64,000 nt of DNA from Paramoeba atlantica (taxonomy: Eukaryota; Discosea), in the NCBI GenBank assembly GCA_977017575.1, contig CDRNVI010000037.1, forward strand, positions 367,599 through 431,598, read 5' to 3'. The notes under the pieces were generated by a model, which was not told where the DNA came from, made no database searches, and saw only the letters and a list, made by a program, of their open reading frames with translations. Each line of letters begins with the position of its first letter. Positions within the stretch are counted from its first letter, which is position 1. Position numbers and translations under genes: made by a program. Below, piece after piece: positions 24,741 to 36,090 of this stretch.

Positions 24741-27700
24741 TAGCAAAGATCGAGTGTTTTGTAAAGATCGAGTTGTTTGTAAAGATCGAGTGTTTTGTAA
24801 AGATCCAGTTTTATGTAAAGATCAAATCTTTTTTTTAAATATCGAGTGTTTCGTAAATATCGAGTTTTTTGTAAAGATCGAGTTTTTAGCAAAGATCGAG
24901 TCTTTAGCAAAGATCGAGTTTTTTGTAAAGATCGAGTGTTTTGTAAAGATCGAGTGTTTTGTAAATATCGAGTTTTTAGTAAAGATCGAGTGTTTTGTAA
25001 AGATCGAGTTTTTAGTAAAGATCGAGTCTTATATAAAGATCGAGTTTTATGTAAAGATCGAGTTTTTAGCAAAGATCGAGTGTTTTGTAAAGATCGAGTG
25101 TTTCGTAAATATCGAGTTTTTCGTAAAGATCGAGTTTTTAGCAATGATCGAGTTTTTTGTAAAGATCGAGTTTTTTGTAAAGATCGAGTGTTTTGTAAAT
25201 ATCGAGTTTTTTGTAAAGATCGAGTTTTTAGCAACGATCGAGTTTTTTGTAAAGATCGAGTGTTTTGTAAAGATCGAGTGTTTTGTAAAGATCGAATCTT
25301 TTGTAAATATCGAGTGTTTCGTAAATATCGAGTTTTTTGTAAAGATCGAGTGTTTTGTAAAGATCGAGTTTTTTGTAAAGATCGAGTTTTTAGCAATGAT
25401 CGAGTTTTTTGTAAAGATCGAGTGTTTTATAAATATCGAGTTTTTAGCAAAGATCGAGTTTTTTGTAAAGATCGAGTTGTTTGTAAAGATCGAGTGTTTT
25501 GTAAAGATCCAGTTTTATGTAAAGATCGAGTGTTTTGTAAATATCGAGTGTTTCGTAAATATCCAGTTTTTGGTAAAGATCGAGTGTTTTGTAAAGATCG
25601 AATTTTTTGTAAAGATCGAGTGTTTTGTAAAGATCGAGTGTTTTGTAAAGATCGAGTTTTTTGTGAAGATCGAGTGTTTTGTAAAGCTCGAATTTTTTGG
25701 AAAGCTCGAATTTTCTGGAAAGATCGAGTGTTTTGTAAAGATCGAATCATTTGTAAATATCGAGTGTTTCGTAAATATCGAGTTTTTTGTAAAGATCAAG
25801 TGTTTTGTAAAGATCGACCTGTTTGTAAAGATCGAGTGTTTTGTAAAGATCCAGTTTTATGTAAAGATCGAATCTTTAGTAAATATCGAGTGTTTCGTAA
25901 ATATCGAGTTTTTTGTAAAGACCGAGTGTTTTGTAAAGATCGAGTTTTTTGTAAATATCGAGTTTTTAGCAAAGATCGAGTTTTTTGTAAAGATCGAGTG
26001 TTTTGTAAATATCGAGTTTTTTGTAAAGATCGAGTTTTTAGCAATGATCGAGTTTTTTGTAAAGATCGAGTGTTTTGTAAAGATCGAGTGTTTTGTAAAG
26101 ATCGAATCTTTTGTAAATATCGAGTGTTTCGTAAATATCGAGTTTTTTGTAAAGATCGAGTGTTTTGTAAAGATCGAGTTTTTTGTAAAGATCGAGTTTT
26201 TAGCAAAGATCGAGTTTTTTGTAAAGATCGAGTTTTTAGCAAAGATCGAGTTTTTTGTAAAGATCGAGTGTTTTATAAAGATCGAGTTTTTAGCAAGGAT
26301 CGAGTTTTTTGTAAAGATCGAGTTGTTTGTAAAGATCGAGTGTTTTGTAAAGATCGAGTTTTTTGTAAAGATCGAATCATTTGTAAATATCGAGTGTTTC
26401 GTAAATATCGAGTTTTTTGTAAAGATCGAGTGTTTTGTAAAGATCGAGTTGTTTGTCAAGATCGAGTTTTTTGTCAGGATCCAGTTTTATGTAAAGATCG
26501 AATCTTTTGTAAATGTCGAGTGTTTCGTAAATATCGAGTTTTTTGTAAAGATCGAGTGTTTTGTAAAGATCGAGTGTTTTGTAAAGATCGAGTGTTTTGT
26601 AAAGATCGAGTGTTTTGTAAAGATCGAATGTTTTGTAAATATCGAGTGTTTCGTAAATATCGAGTTTTTTGTAAAGATCGAGTGTTTTGTAAAGATCGAG
26701 TTTTTTGTAAAGATCGAGTTTTTTGTAAAGATCGAGTTTTTTTTTGAAGATCGAGTTTTTTGTAAAGATCGAGTTTTTTGTAAAGATCGAATCTTTTGTA
26801 AATATCGAGTGTTTCGTAAATATCGAGTTTTTTGTAAAGATCGAATGTTTTGTAAAGATCCAGTTTTATGTAAAGATCGAGTTTTTTGTAAAGATCGAGT
26901 GTTTTGTAAAGATCGAGTTTTTAGTAAAGATCGAGTTTTTTGTAAAGATCGAGTTTTATGTAAAGATCGAATTTTTAGTAAAGATCGAGTTTTTAGCAAA
27001 GATCGAGTTTTTAGCAAAGATCGAGTTTTTTGTAAAGATCGAGTGTTTTGTAAAGATCGAGTGTTTCGTAAATATCGAGTTTTTCGTAAAGACCGAGTTT
27101 TTTGTAGAGATCGAGTTTTTTGTAAAGATCCAGTTTTTAGCAAAGAACGAGTGTTTTGTAAAGATCGAGTGTTTCGTAAATATCGAGTTTTTCGTAAAGA
27201 TCGAGTTTTTAGCAATGATCGAGTTTTTTGTAAAGATCGAGTTTTTTGTAAAGATCGAGTGTTTTGTAAATATCGAGTTTTTTGTAAAGATCGAGTTTTT
27301 AGCAATGATCGAGTTTTTTGTAAAGATCGAGTGTTTTGTAAAGATCGAATCTTTTGTAAATATCAAGTGTTTCGTAAATATCGAGTTTTTTGTAAAGATC
27401 GAGTGTTTTGTAAAGATCGAGTTTTTTGTAAAGATCGAGTTTTTTTAGCAAAGATCGCGTGTTTTGTAAAGATCGAGTGTTTCGTAAATATCGAGTTTTT
27501 CGTAAAGATCGAGTGTTTTGTAAAGATCGAGTTTTTTGTAAAGATCGAGTTTTTAGCAATGATCGAGTTTTTTGTAAAGATCGAGTTTTTTGTAAAGATC
27601 GAGTGTTTTGTAAATATCGAGTTTTTTGTAAAGATCGAGTTTTTAGCAATGATCGAGTTTTTTGTAAAGATCGAGTGTTTTGTAAAGATCGAGTGTTTTG

Positions 27701-29099
27701 TAAAGATCGAATCTTTTGTAAATATCGAGTGTTTCGTAAATATCGAGTTTTTTGTAAAGATCGTGTGTTTTGTAAAGATCGAGTTTTTTGTAAAGATCGA
27801 GTTTTTAGCAATGATCGAGTTTTTTGTAAAGATCGAGTGTTTTATAAAGATCGAGTTTTTAGCAAAGATCGAGTTTTTTGTAAAGATCGAGTTTTTTGTA
27901 AAGATCGAGTTTTTTGTAAAGATCGAGTTTTTTTAGCAAAGATCGAGTGTTTTGTAAAGATCGAGTGTTTCGTAAATATCGAGTTTTTTGTAAAGATCGA
28001 GTGTTTTGTAAATATCGAGTTTTTTGTAAAGATCGAGTTTTTAGCAATGATCGAGTTTTTTGTAAAGATCGAGTGTTTTGTAAAGATCGAATCTTTTGTA
28101 AATATCGAGTGTTTCGTAAATATCGAGTTTTTTGTAAAGAACGAGTGTTTTGTAAAGATCGAGTTTTTTGTAAAGATCGAGTTTTTTGTAAAGATCGAGT
28201 TTTTAGCAATGATCGAGTTTTTTGTAAAGATCGAGTGTTTTATAAAGATCGAGTTTTTAGCAAAGATCGAGTTTTTTGTAAAGATCGAGTTTTTAGTAAA
28301 GATCGAGTTTTTTGTAAAGATCGAGTTTTTTTAGCAAAGATCGAGTGTTTTGTAAAGATCGAGTGTTTCGTAAATATCGAGTTTTTCGTAAAGATCGAGT
28401 GTTTTGTAAAGATCGAGTTTTTTGTAAAGATCGAGTTTTTAGCAATGATCGAGTGTTTCGTAAATATCGAGTTTTTCGTAAAGATCGAGTGTTTTGTAAA
28501 GATCGAGTGTTTTGTAAAGATCGAGTTTTTTGTAAAGATCGAGTTTTTAGCAATGATCGAGTTTTTTGTAAAGATCGAGTGTTTTGTAAAGATCGAGTGT
28601 TTTGTAAAGATCGAATCTTTTGTAAATATCGAGTGTTTCGTAAATATCGAGTTTTTTGTAAAGATCGTGTGTTTTGTAAAGATCGAGTTTTTTGTAAAGA
28701 TCGAGTTTTTAGCAATGATCGAGTTTTTTGTAAAGATCGAGTGTTTTATAAAGATCGAGTTTTTAGCAAAGATCGAGTTTTTTGTAAAGATCGAGTTTTT
28801 TGTAAAGATCGAGTTTTTTTAGCAAAGATCGAGTGTTTTGTAAAGATAGAGTGTTTCGTAAATATCGAGTTTTTCGTAAAGATCGAGTGTTTTGTTAAGA
28901 TCGAGTTTTTTGTAAAGATCGAGTTTTTAGCAATGATCGAGTTTTTTGTAAAGATCGAGTGTTTTGTAAAGATCGAGTGTTTTGTAAAGATCGAATCTTT
29001 TGTAAATATCGAGTGTTTCGTAAATATCGAGTTTTTTGTAAAGATCGAGTGTTTTGTAAAGATCGAGTTTTTTGTAAAGATCGAGTTTTTAGCAATGAT

Positions 29100-32000
29100 C
29101 GAGTTTTTCGTAAAGATCGAGTGTTTTGTAAAGATCGAGTTTTTTGTAAAGATCGAGTTTTTAGCAAAGATCGAGTTTTTTGTAAAGATCGAGTTTTTTG
29201 TAAAGATCGAGTTTTTTGTAAAGATCGAGTGTTTTGTAAAGATCGAGTTTTTGGCAAAGATCGAGTTTTTTGTAAAGATCGAGTTTTTCGTAAAGATCGT
29301 GTTTTTTGTAAAGATCGAGGTTTTTGTAAAGATCGAGTATTTTGTAAAGATCGAGTTTTTTGTAGAGATCGAGTTTTTTGTAAAGATCGAGTGTTTTGTA
29401 AAGATCGAGTTTTTTGTAAAGATCGAGTGTTTTGTAAAGATCGAATCTTTTGTAAATATCGAGTTTTTTGTGAAGATCGAGGTTTTTGTAAAGATCGAGT
29501 TTTTTGTAAAGATCGAGTTTTTAGTAAAGATCGACCTTTTTGTAAAGATCGAGTGTTTTGTAATGATCGAGTTTTTTGTAAAGATCGAGTGTTTTGTAAA
29601 GATCGAGTTTTTTGTAAAGATCGAGTTTTTTGTAAAGATCGAGTTTTTAGTAAAGATCGACCTTTTTGTAAAGATCGAGTTTTTTGTAAAGATCGAGTTT
29701 TTTGTAAAGATCGAGTTTTTTGTAAAGATCGAGTTTTTAGTAAAGATCGACCTTTTTGTAAAGATCGAGTTTTTTGTAAAGATCGAGTTTTTTGTAAAGA
29801 TCGAGTTTTTTGTAAAGATCGAGTGTTTTGTAAAGATCGAGTTTTTAGTAAAGATCGAGTTTTTTGTAAAGATCTAGTTTTTAGCAAAGATCGAGTTTTT
29901 TGTAAAGATCGAGTTTTTTGTAAAGATCGGGTTTTTTGTAAAGATCGAGTGTTTTGTAAAGATCGAGTTTTTAGTAAAGATCGAGTTTTTTGTAAAGATC
30001 GAGTTTTTTGTAAAGATCGAGGTTTTTGTAAAGATCCAGTTTTTTGTAAAGATCGAGTTTTTTGTAAAGATCGAGTGTTTCGTAAATATCGAGTTTTTAG
30101 TAAAGATCGACCTTTTTGTAGAGATCGAGTTTTTTGTAAAGATCGAGTTTTTTGTAGAGATCGAGTTTTTTGTAAAGATCGAGTGTTTTGTAAAGATCGG
30201 GTTTTTTGTAAAGATCGAGTGTTTTGTAAATATCGAGTTTTTTGTAGAGATCGATTTTTTTGTAAAGATCAAGTGTTTTGTAAAGATCGAGTTTTTTGTA
30301 AAGATCGAGTGTTTTGTAAAGATCGAATCTTTTGTAAATATCGAGTTTTTTGTAAAGATCGAGTTTTTTGTAAAGATCGAGTGTTTTGTAAAGATCGAGT
30401 TTTTAGTAAAGATCGAGTGTTTCGTAAATATCGAGTTTTTAGTAAAGATCGACCTTTTTGTAAAGATCGAGTTTTTTGTAAAGATCGAGTTTTTAGTAAA
30501 AATCGAGTGTTTTGTAAAGATCGAGTGTTTTGTAAAGATCGAGTTTTTAGCAAATATCGAGTTTTTTGTAAAGATCGAGTTTTTTGTAAAGATCGAGTTT
30601 TTAGTAAAAATCGAGTGTTTTGCAAAGATCGAGTGTTTTGTAAAGATCGAGTTTTTAGCAAAGATCGAGTGTTTTGTAAATATCGAGTTTTTTGTAAAGA
30701 TCGAGTTTTTTGTAAAGATCGAGTGTTTTGTAAAGATCGAGTTTTTTGTAAAGATCGAGTGTTTTGTAAAGATCGAATCTTTTGTAAATATCGAGTTTTT
30801 TGTAAAGATCGAGTGTTTTGTAAAGATCGAGTTTTTAGTAAAGATCGAGGTTTTTGTAAAGATCGAGTTTTTTGTAAAGATCGAGTTTTTTGTAAAGATC
30901 GAGTGTTTCGTAAATATCGAGTTTTTAGTAAAGATGGACCTTTTTGTAGAGATCGAGTTTTTTGTAAAGATCGAGTGTTTTGTAAAGATCGAGTTTTTAG
31001 TAAAGATTGAGTGTTTTGTAAAGATCGAGTTTTTTGTAAAGATCGAGTGTTTTGTAAAGATCGAGTTTTTAATAAAGATCGAGTGTTTTGTAAAGATCGA
31101 GTTTTTAGTAAAGATCGACCTTTTTGTAAAGATCGAGTTTTTTGTAGAGATCGAGTTTTTTGTAAAGGTCGAGTGTTTTGTAAAGATCGAGTGTTTTGTA
31201 AAGATCGAGTTTTTAGCAAAGATCGAGTGTTTTGTAAATATCGAGTTTTTTGTAAAGATCGAGTTTTTTGTAAAGATCGAGTTTTTTGTAAAGATCGACC
31301 TTTTTGTAAAGATCGAGTTTTTTGTAAAGATCGAGTTTTTTGTAAAGATCGAGTTTTTTGTAAAGATCGAGTGTTTTGTAAACATCGCGTTTTTAGTAAA
31401 GATCGAGTTTTTAGCAAAGATCGAGTGTTTTGTAAAGATCGAGTTTTTTGTAAAGATCGAGTTTTTTGTAAATATCGAGTTTTTTGTAAAGATCGAGTTT
31501 TATGTAAAGATCTAATTTTTAGTAAAGATCGAGTTTTTTAACAAAGATCGAGTTTTTTGTAGAGATCGAGTTTTTTGTAAAGATCGAGTGTTTTGTAAAG
31601 ATCGAGTTTTTAGTAAAGATCGAGTTTTTTGTAAAGATCGAGTTTTTAGCAAAGATCGAGTGTTTTGTAAAGATCCAGTTTTTTGTAAAGATCGAGTTTT
31701 TTGTAAAGATCGACCTTTTTGTAAAGATCGAGTTTTTTGTAAAGATCGAGTTTTTTGTAAAGATCGAGTTTTTTGTAAAGATCGAGTGTTTTGTAAACAT
31801 CGAGTTTTTAGTAAAGATCGAGTTTTTAGCAAAGATCGAGTGTTTTGTAAAGATCGAGTTTTTTGTAAAGATCGAGTTTTTTGTAAAGATCGAGTTTTTT
31901 GTAAATATCGAGTTTTTTGTAAAGATCGAGTGTTTTGTAAAGATCGAGTTTTTAGTAACGATCGAGTTTTTTGTAAATATCGAGTTTTTTGTAAAGATCG

Positions 32001-32104
32001 AGTTTTATGTAAAGATCTAATTTTTAGTAAAGATCGAGTTTTTTAACAAAGATCGAGTGTTTTGTAAAGATCGAGTTTTTAGCAAAGATGGAGTGTTTTG
32101 TAAA
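29100..32104 (+). repeat. Satellite subtype with gaccttttt variants, block 2
   Basis: This is a second block of the subfamily seen at 21700-24740. The interval around 29300-29500 matches 21710-21910 at an offset near 7,590 bp, and 29874-31417 matches 23185-24746 at an offset near 6,689 bp with small indels. It runs directly into the transposon mosaic at 32105. The two blocks are separated by the commoner satellite type, which suggests a duplication of about 7 kb inside the array. Confidence 0.72.
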
Positions 32105-32770
32105 CGCGAAGCGCGCAGCATGAGTGACTTCTAAGTTGAAAACAACCACCGCGTTTAACGAAGAGCCTAAAAAAGAAAATTTAGCCTGGAAAATGAAAAG
32201 ATTATAGCCAAAAATAGCCGAATTTCGGGTAAAAATGGAGTGATTTTCGCGTATTTTTGCTGTCAGAGCACTAAATCCGACATTTGTGCGTGGGAAATCA
32301 CTCGTAGGCATGAATGAAAGCCTGTCGAACGTATTGGGTAGAGAATGCGACTCCAACCATACCATTCTTTCGTCACAAAAATGCCCCTTCAGGTCCGAAA
32401 AATACTTTTTCACCTTTTTTAGTCAAAAATGGGTCATTTTGAGGGGCGCACCACGGCTCGAAGAAGTGATTATTGATACCTTGAGAAAACAACTGCAGAG
32501 AAAGCTAGTGTAGGTCCCAAACTATCCAAATACAATAGGGGAAACGATTTTGGAAAAATATTTCTTTTTTGTCATTTTTTTCGCCAAGTTGAATTTTTTT
32601 TCAAAATGTTTTTCCGAAAAAATCCGAACTTGGCGGACCCGTCCTGCGGATACGCGGGGGTGTCACCCCCGGGTAGGGGGGTGGAAAATGCGCGCCAAGA
32701 CCCCGGCTACCCTTTCTGCGGTTTTTTTTCGAAAACTAATTTTTTCGAAAAAATTTGCTCGACCATGACC
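32105..32770 (+). mobile_element. Dispersed element with 41-bp terminal arm, copy 1
   Basis: A non-coding repeat starts exactly where the satellite stops. It opens with cgcgaagcgcgc, then a 41-bp segment at 32135-32175 that recurs as both arms of the palindrome at 42585-42695. The body resembles 34650-35165 and 42655-42909, and includes a stretch around gcgactccaaccataccatt. The last 170 bp hold a G-rich core (gggtaggggggtggaaaatg, then gcgcgccaagaccccggcta) followed by ttttttcgaaaaaa and ctcgaccatgacc. Short frames in it look incidental. It is cut at about 32770, where the RT fragment begins. Confidence 0.8.
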
Positions 32771-32772
32771 AT

Positions 32773-34017
32773 GAATTGGAGACCAGCAAAATGTTGGCAG
32801 AAACACAAATGGGAGTAGGAACTAGAGATGGCGGCCCGAAAATCGTTTTATGAGCGCGTGACGCCTTTCGCGGTACAGATACAGCCGTTCTGCTGTCAAT
32901 AGATATGAGTAACGCTTTCAACTCATTAGAGAGACAGGCAATCTTTAATGCATTAAAGGAGAAGAGTGAACTCTGCGAGTTATGTGGCATAACCTCTTTT
33001 ATATATGGCACTCCGAACACGCTTATTCCGACATCTCCGACCCACCCACCGTTTAAAGCCGTTCGAGGTGTCAGACAAGGAGATCCCCTCGGCCCAATGC
33101 TGTTTTCTATAGCTATTCAGGGGATTCTTGATGGTGTGAAAGCAGATTACAGTGACCTTAAGATATGGGCCTATCTGGACGATGTTACAATCGTGGGTAA
33201 CCCGGAAAGAGTAATACAGGCGTACGAAAAACTTATGGCTGGGGCCTCGCAAGTAGGTCTGGAAATCAACGAATCGAAGTGCAAGCTCTCGACTCACTGC
33301 GCAGAGCAATACCTTCTATTCAAAGACAAGAAAATCCGGCAGGAAGACAAAGGTCAAAAGTTGCTTGGTGCATTTGTTTCAAATGAGAAAAAGGAAGAAT
33401 CGGGTTGGTTACTACAGCAGCTTCCGAAGCTACGCTCGTTCTTGGAACGCCTACAGCAACTTTCACTACAAAGCGCTTATACGCTGTTGAAGCGATGTGG
33501 AATTCCAAAGTGGATCTATCTCCTGCGATGTCATGAGCCGGGTGTTACGGCGGCTGCAAATAAGCTTGCCGATGAGGCTGTCGAGAGATGTGTTACTGAA
33601 CTGTTGGGAGGCTTTGGGAACCTAGAGGGGAACCCGTTTCACAATCGCCATATGACGGCGAACCCCCTGGGAGCACAGCCTTATTCCACGCAGGCTGAAA
33701 CTCTCTACTCGAGGGCTAATACCTTTTCGTATGGAAGATCCTATTTGGAGAAGCACCTCAGCAGGGGTCCGGAAGTAGAAAAAGAGAGCACTCCTACTAA
33801 CCAAGTACATGCACTACAACTCATGGATAAGAGGACTGGCTACTGGATGGAAGCATGGATAAATCGAGGCGAGTACTACCTACGAAACTCGGAATGACAA
33901 ACAGCGGCGCGGATGCGCTATATGATTGCCCCCGTTTCGAGCCCTATAGTGCAATGCGTATGCGGGGAAACGTTAGCAAATGCACAGTTCGTTGTGGCGC
34001 ATATGCCGCATCCTTAA
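32773..34017 (+). pseudogene. Non-LTR retrotransposon reverse transcriptase fragment
   Basis: One reading frame carries RT hallmarks: a QMGVGTRDGGPKIVL stretch (32815-32850), motif A LLSIDMSNAFNSL with its aspartate codon at 32902, motif B RQGDPLGP (33073-33096) and catalytic YLDD (33172-33183). A C-terminal CVCG cysteine pair near 33955-33966 is followed by histidines. The first RT motifs are missing and the sequence joins a dispersed element at about 32770. At the 3' end it fuses to Helitron DNA at the shared tggcgcatatgccgc near 33995, so the endonuclease is absent. Two in-frame TGA codons (32851, 33895) interrupt an otherwise continuous frame; the second sits where related RTs usually have an aromatic residue. 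The family is a LINE-like element with an AYLDD-type RT; its clade is unresolved. It was probably the 3' half of the element at 40844-42561. Confidence 0.88.
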
Positions 34018-34649
34018 GGCCAGACACGAAGTTCACTGGACATGCGACGGCTACAGAACGCGAAACCCTTGAGCTCTTGCAACTCGAAAGAGTTCCTGAT
34101 CTCGAGGTCGCGATTAAGAGCATCCAAATTGTTTGGATAGCCAACGAACGGCGAATAAAGCGTAGTCAAAGACTATGTTCTGCACAGCTGAGTGGCATAT
34201 TCGGGGTGAAATCAGAGACTCCGAACACCTGGGTAAACTTCCTCTGTGAGCATAACCACGTGTATGCTCAACTGAAAGAGGAAGGAAAGATCAACGTTGT
34301 TACCGAAAAACATTGTAGAGACGTTGTCTCACATCTTTGGGATAGATCTGTTTCCCAGGAAGGTGAAAACGCCATCAACAGCATGGCCACCCAGGCAGTG
34401 GCTTCCTATACGCTACATAGCGATCTTCGCGGTGAGATCACACGATCATTTGTAACTGACCACAGCCCTGTAAGCAATGCGCCGGCGGGTGCGCAAATTA
34501 CGCATGCCGTGGCGATGCAACTGAAACAAAAAGAAGGTTTACTCAAGGAGTAAATACCGACATGGAAAAAATCTTGCTCGGAGCATTTCCGACGCTGATG
34601 AGTTGAGTACCCTTTCAAGGGTTCAACGTTTGAACTATAGGAAATCAAG
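33994..34649 (+). pseudogene. Helitron N-terminal region fragment (copy C)
   Basis: This segment encodes the same roughly 215 residues as the minus-strand Helitron frames at 43836 and 48978. It includes GAYAASLRPDTKFTGHATAT, IVWIANERRIKRSQRL and HLWDRSVSQEGENAINSMAT. The frame ends at a TAA (34551-34553) reached through a shifted A-run (caaaaag). In the neighbouring frame the homology continues as KKVYSRSKYRHGK to about 34649, so the stop is a frameshift product shared by all copies. Fusion with the RT upstream gives a chimeric frame from 33855 that I do not regard as a real gene. Assignment to a Helitron rests on copy A, where the same frame leads into a Rep domain. Confidence 0.75.
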
Positions 34650-35165
34650 ATATGAATTCAAGCCTACCAAACGTATTGCGCCAGAGAATGCGACTGCAAC
34701 CACGCCATCGTTTAGACACAAAAAGTCCTCTTTGGGTCCGAAAATTACTTTTCACCTTTTTTCGTCAAAAATGGGTCATTTTCGCGGGCATACCACGGCT
34801 CGAAGATGGGATCTCTTGCGAAAACAACTGCGGTTAAAGCTAGTATATGTCCCAAACTATCAACATACAAAAGGCGAAAATATTTTGGAAAAATATTGTT
34901 TTTTTCATTTTTTTCGCCATGTTGAATTTTTTTTCAAAATTCTTTTTTTCCGAAAAAATCCAAATTTGTCGGACACGTCCTGCGGATACGCGGGGGGGTC
35001 ACCCCCAGGTAGGGGGGTGGAAAATGCGCGCCAAGACCCCGGCTACCGCTTCTGAGGATTTTTTTCGAAATCGGTATGCGCCCCCTGGGCCCCCTCTTAG
35101 ACCCCTCCATGGACCCCCCCTAGACCCTCCATTTTTTTGATTTTTTTTTTCAGTTTTGGACCACC
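34650..35165 (+). mobile_element. Dispersed element, copy 2
   Basis: This is a diverged relative of 32290-32770. It shares the blocks around gagaatgcgact, aaaaatgggtcatttt, accacggctcgaaga and cgtcctgcggatacgcgggg, and the gtaggggggtggaaaatgcg core. It ends in a pyrimidine tail of the type ccccctgggccccctcttag, then ttttttcagttttggaccac. It replaces the rest of the Helitron Rep at 34649. Short frames in it (for example 34603-35055) overlap the Helitron remnant and then run through non-coding repeat. Confidence 0.78.
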
Positions 35166-35193
35166 GGAGCCCCCTTGCAGCTGGGGCTTAAAG

Positions 35194-35247
35194 GGTGGAG
35201 GTGGCGGAGTGGGTGGAGGTGGCGAAGTGGGTGGAGGTGGCGGAGTG
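35194..35247 (+). repeat. Triplicated 18-bp A-box repeat in the SINE
   Basis: Three tandem units of ggtggaggtggcggagtg (the middle one has cgaag) lie at 35194-35211, 35212-35229 and 35230-35247. Each contributes an A-box-like tggcgRagtgg, so the SINE has three candidate A boxes in front of one B box. The other SINE copy at 39823-40215 has only one clear unit. Confidence 0.85.
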
Positions 35248-35610
35248 GAAAGAACTCAAAGTTTCAAGCACATGGTGCTCAGACGGCGAGTTCAAACCCG
35301 CTCATCGCAATATTCCTGGCGGCCTCACTCTAAGAGGCTGGGCTGATAACCGACTAGGCCCAGTACTCGGAGGACCGTCCTGGACCCTCCCCTCAGGGAA
35401 CCATCTGCCTAACCCGGCTTACACCTCTTGGGTAATCCGTGTTGACGTACAGTTTGTCGACGCAGCGTGTTGGCAACAGCACGTTGTTGCCGCCTTGCAA
35501 AAGCGGAAACTGGTAGAGGACGTCGGCCTCGGAGCTTCCAAATCTGTATGTGAAGGGTTTGGCTTGCCAGTGAGCATCCGGAGCAATCCGGAATGATTTG
35601 GATTCTTGGA
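35194..35610 (+). mobile_element. tRNA-derived SINE
   Basis: A repeat of about 415 bp has an internal RNA polymerase III promoter layout: an A box tggcggagtgg (35238-35248), matching TRGCNNAGYGG, and a B-box-like agttcaaaccc (35289-35299) 40 bp downstream. A diverged second copy lies on the minus strand at 39823-40215, and homology ends in the same place (gatttggatt). The tails differ by short ggatt-type runs, as expected for a SINE 3' end. It sits inside Helitron sequence that resumes at about 35620. The tRNA of origin is unclear. Confidence 0.7.
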
Positions 35611-35619
35611 TTTTGCAGC

Positions 35620-36090
35620 ATTCACTGTAGTGATACGCCTTGCCCAGAGCTGTATTAGAGCTCAATTGGCTTCCTCCACCCCCGGCCCCGGAAAGCGATA
35701 CAGCGGACGACCCCTGCGATGCGGACCACGATGACTCAGAAGACATAGAAGAAATTGTAGGAAAAGAGTTCTACAGTAACAGGAAATTTCGAATTAATAT
35801 TTCGATGTCTCACACGCACAAAATCCTTAAACAATTTGAATCGAAATGGCAACTGCCTTTCGTCTCGGCCAACCCTCCGAGTACATGAGCCATAGCTTCA
35901 CATGGATCAATATGAACCGTGTAATGGAGTTCAAGGAAAACATCTCAAGTGAGTCAGATCACACAGAACTAGAAATCAGTGACGATGATTCGTCACAAGA
36001 CTCTGAGTTCGACAACGGTATCGTAGAGGCCCCTCTAATGATCACCGAACATGATTGTGCAGTTCTTCTCCTATGCAGGCATTGTCAGCG
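35620..36090 (+). pseudogene. Helitron Rep-to-helicase linker fragment
   Basis: Two overlapping frames carry one broken coding stretch. The first (35640-35888) encodes ESDTADDPCDADHDDSED and KILKQFESKWQLPFVSA. The second (to 36090) encodes LGQPSEYMSHSFTWINMNRV, then an acidic DDDSSQDSEFDNG and CAVLLLCRHCQR. The LGQPxxYxSHxF pattern is characteristic of Helitron proteins between Rep and the Pif1-like helicase. A frameshift near 35875 separates the frames. Coding sequence is interrupted at 36090 by a 2.5-kb insertion and resumes at 38612. Confidence 0.72.
36076..36090 (+). repeat. 15-bp target-site duplication, left
   Basis: The sequence caggcattgtcagcg occurs here and again at 38597-38611, directly flanking the 2,506-bp block 36091-38596. 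Helitron coding sequence lies on both outer sides. This is the pattern of a target-site duplication made when an element inserted, and the length suits target-primed reverse transcription. Confidence 0.75.

Larger units (their letters stand above)
1..32104 (+). repeat. 18-bp satellite array, left
   Basis: About 1,780 head-to-tail copies of an 18-bp unit, consensus gatcgagttttttgtaaa, fill this region without interruption. Recurrent variants include gagtgttttgtaaa, gagtttttagcaaa, gagtgtttcgtaaa followed by tatc, gaatcttttgtaaa, gagttttatgtaaa and gatccag. Every consensus unit carries GATC and TCGA. The unit is a multiple of three and lacks stops in two plus frames and all three minus frames, so very long open frames (FCKDRV, IEFFVK, LQKTRS, FTKNSI or YKKLDL hexapeptide repeats) arise automatically. 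I do not call them genes: occasional 19-bp units (nine T then gaa) and 20-bp units (seven T then agcaaa) shift the frame, and variation falls on all codon positions. The array ends at 32104, where it meets a transposon terminus. Confidence 0.97.

Noticed and set aside
23-32104. Dozens of long open frames encoding FCKDRV, IEFFVK, LQKTRS and FTKNSI hexapeptide repeats, up to about 1,200 codons
   Set aside because: They follow automatically from an 18-bp unit without stops in five of six frames. Length-variant units shift the frame, variation does not respect codon positions, and both strands are equally open.
1-32104. CRISPR-like array
   Set aside because: The repeats are contiguous 18-mers with no unique spacers, and no cas genes or prokaryotic context are present.
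32773-34017. Bacterial group II intron or retron RT
   Set aside because: The RQGDPLGP and AYLDD context, the C-terminal CxC motif and the absence of intron RNA domains point to a LINE-like element.
33855-34553. A single 232-codon gene starting MDKSRRVLPTKLG
   Set aside because: Its N-terminus is out-of-frame RT sequence and its body is Helitron sequence; the frame is a chance fusion at a recombination joint.
35194-35300. A functional tRNA gene
   Set aside because: The A and B boxes are present, but no acceptor stem or full cloverleaf can be drawn, and the sequence is a multi-copy repeat about 400 bp long.
35195-35596. Frames through the SINE on both strands
   Set aside because: The SINE is an RNA polymerase III-type non-coding repeat; its frames differ between copies and show no protein motif.
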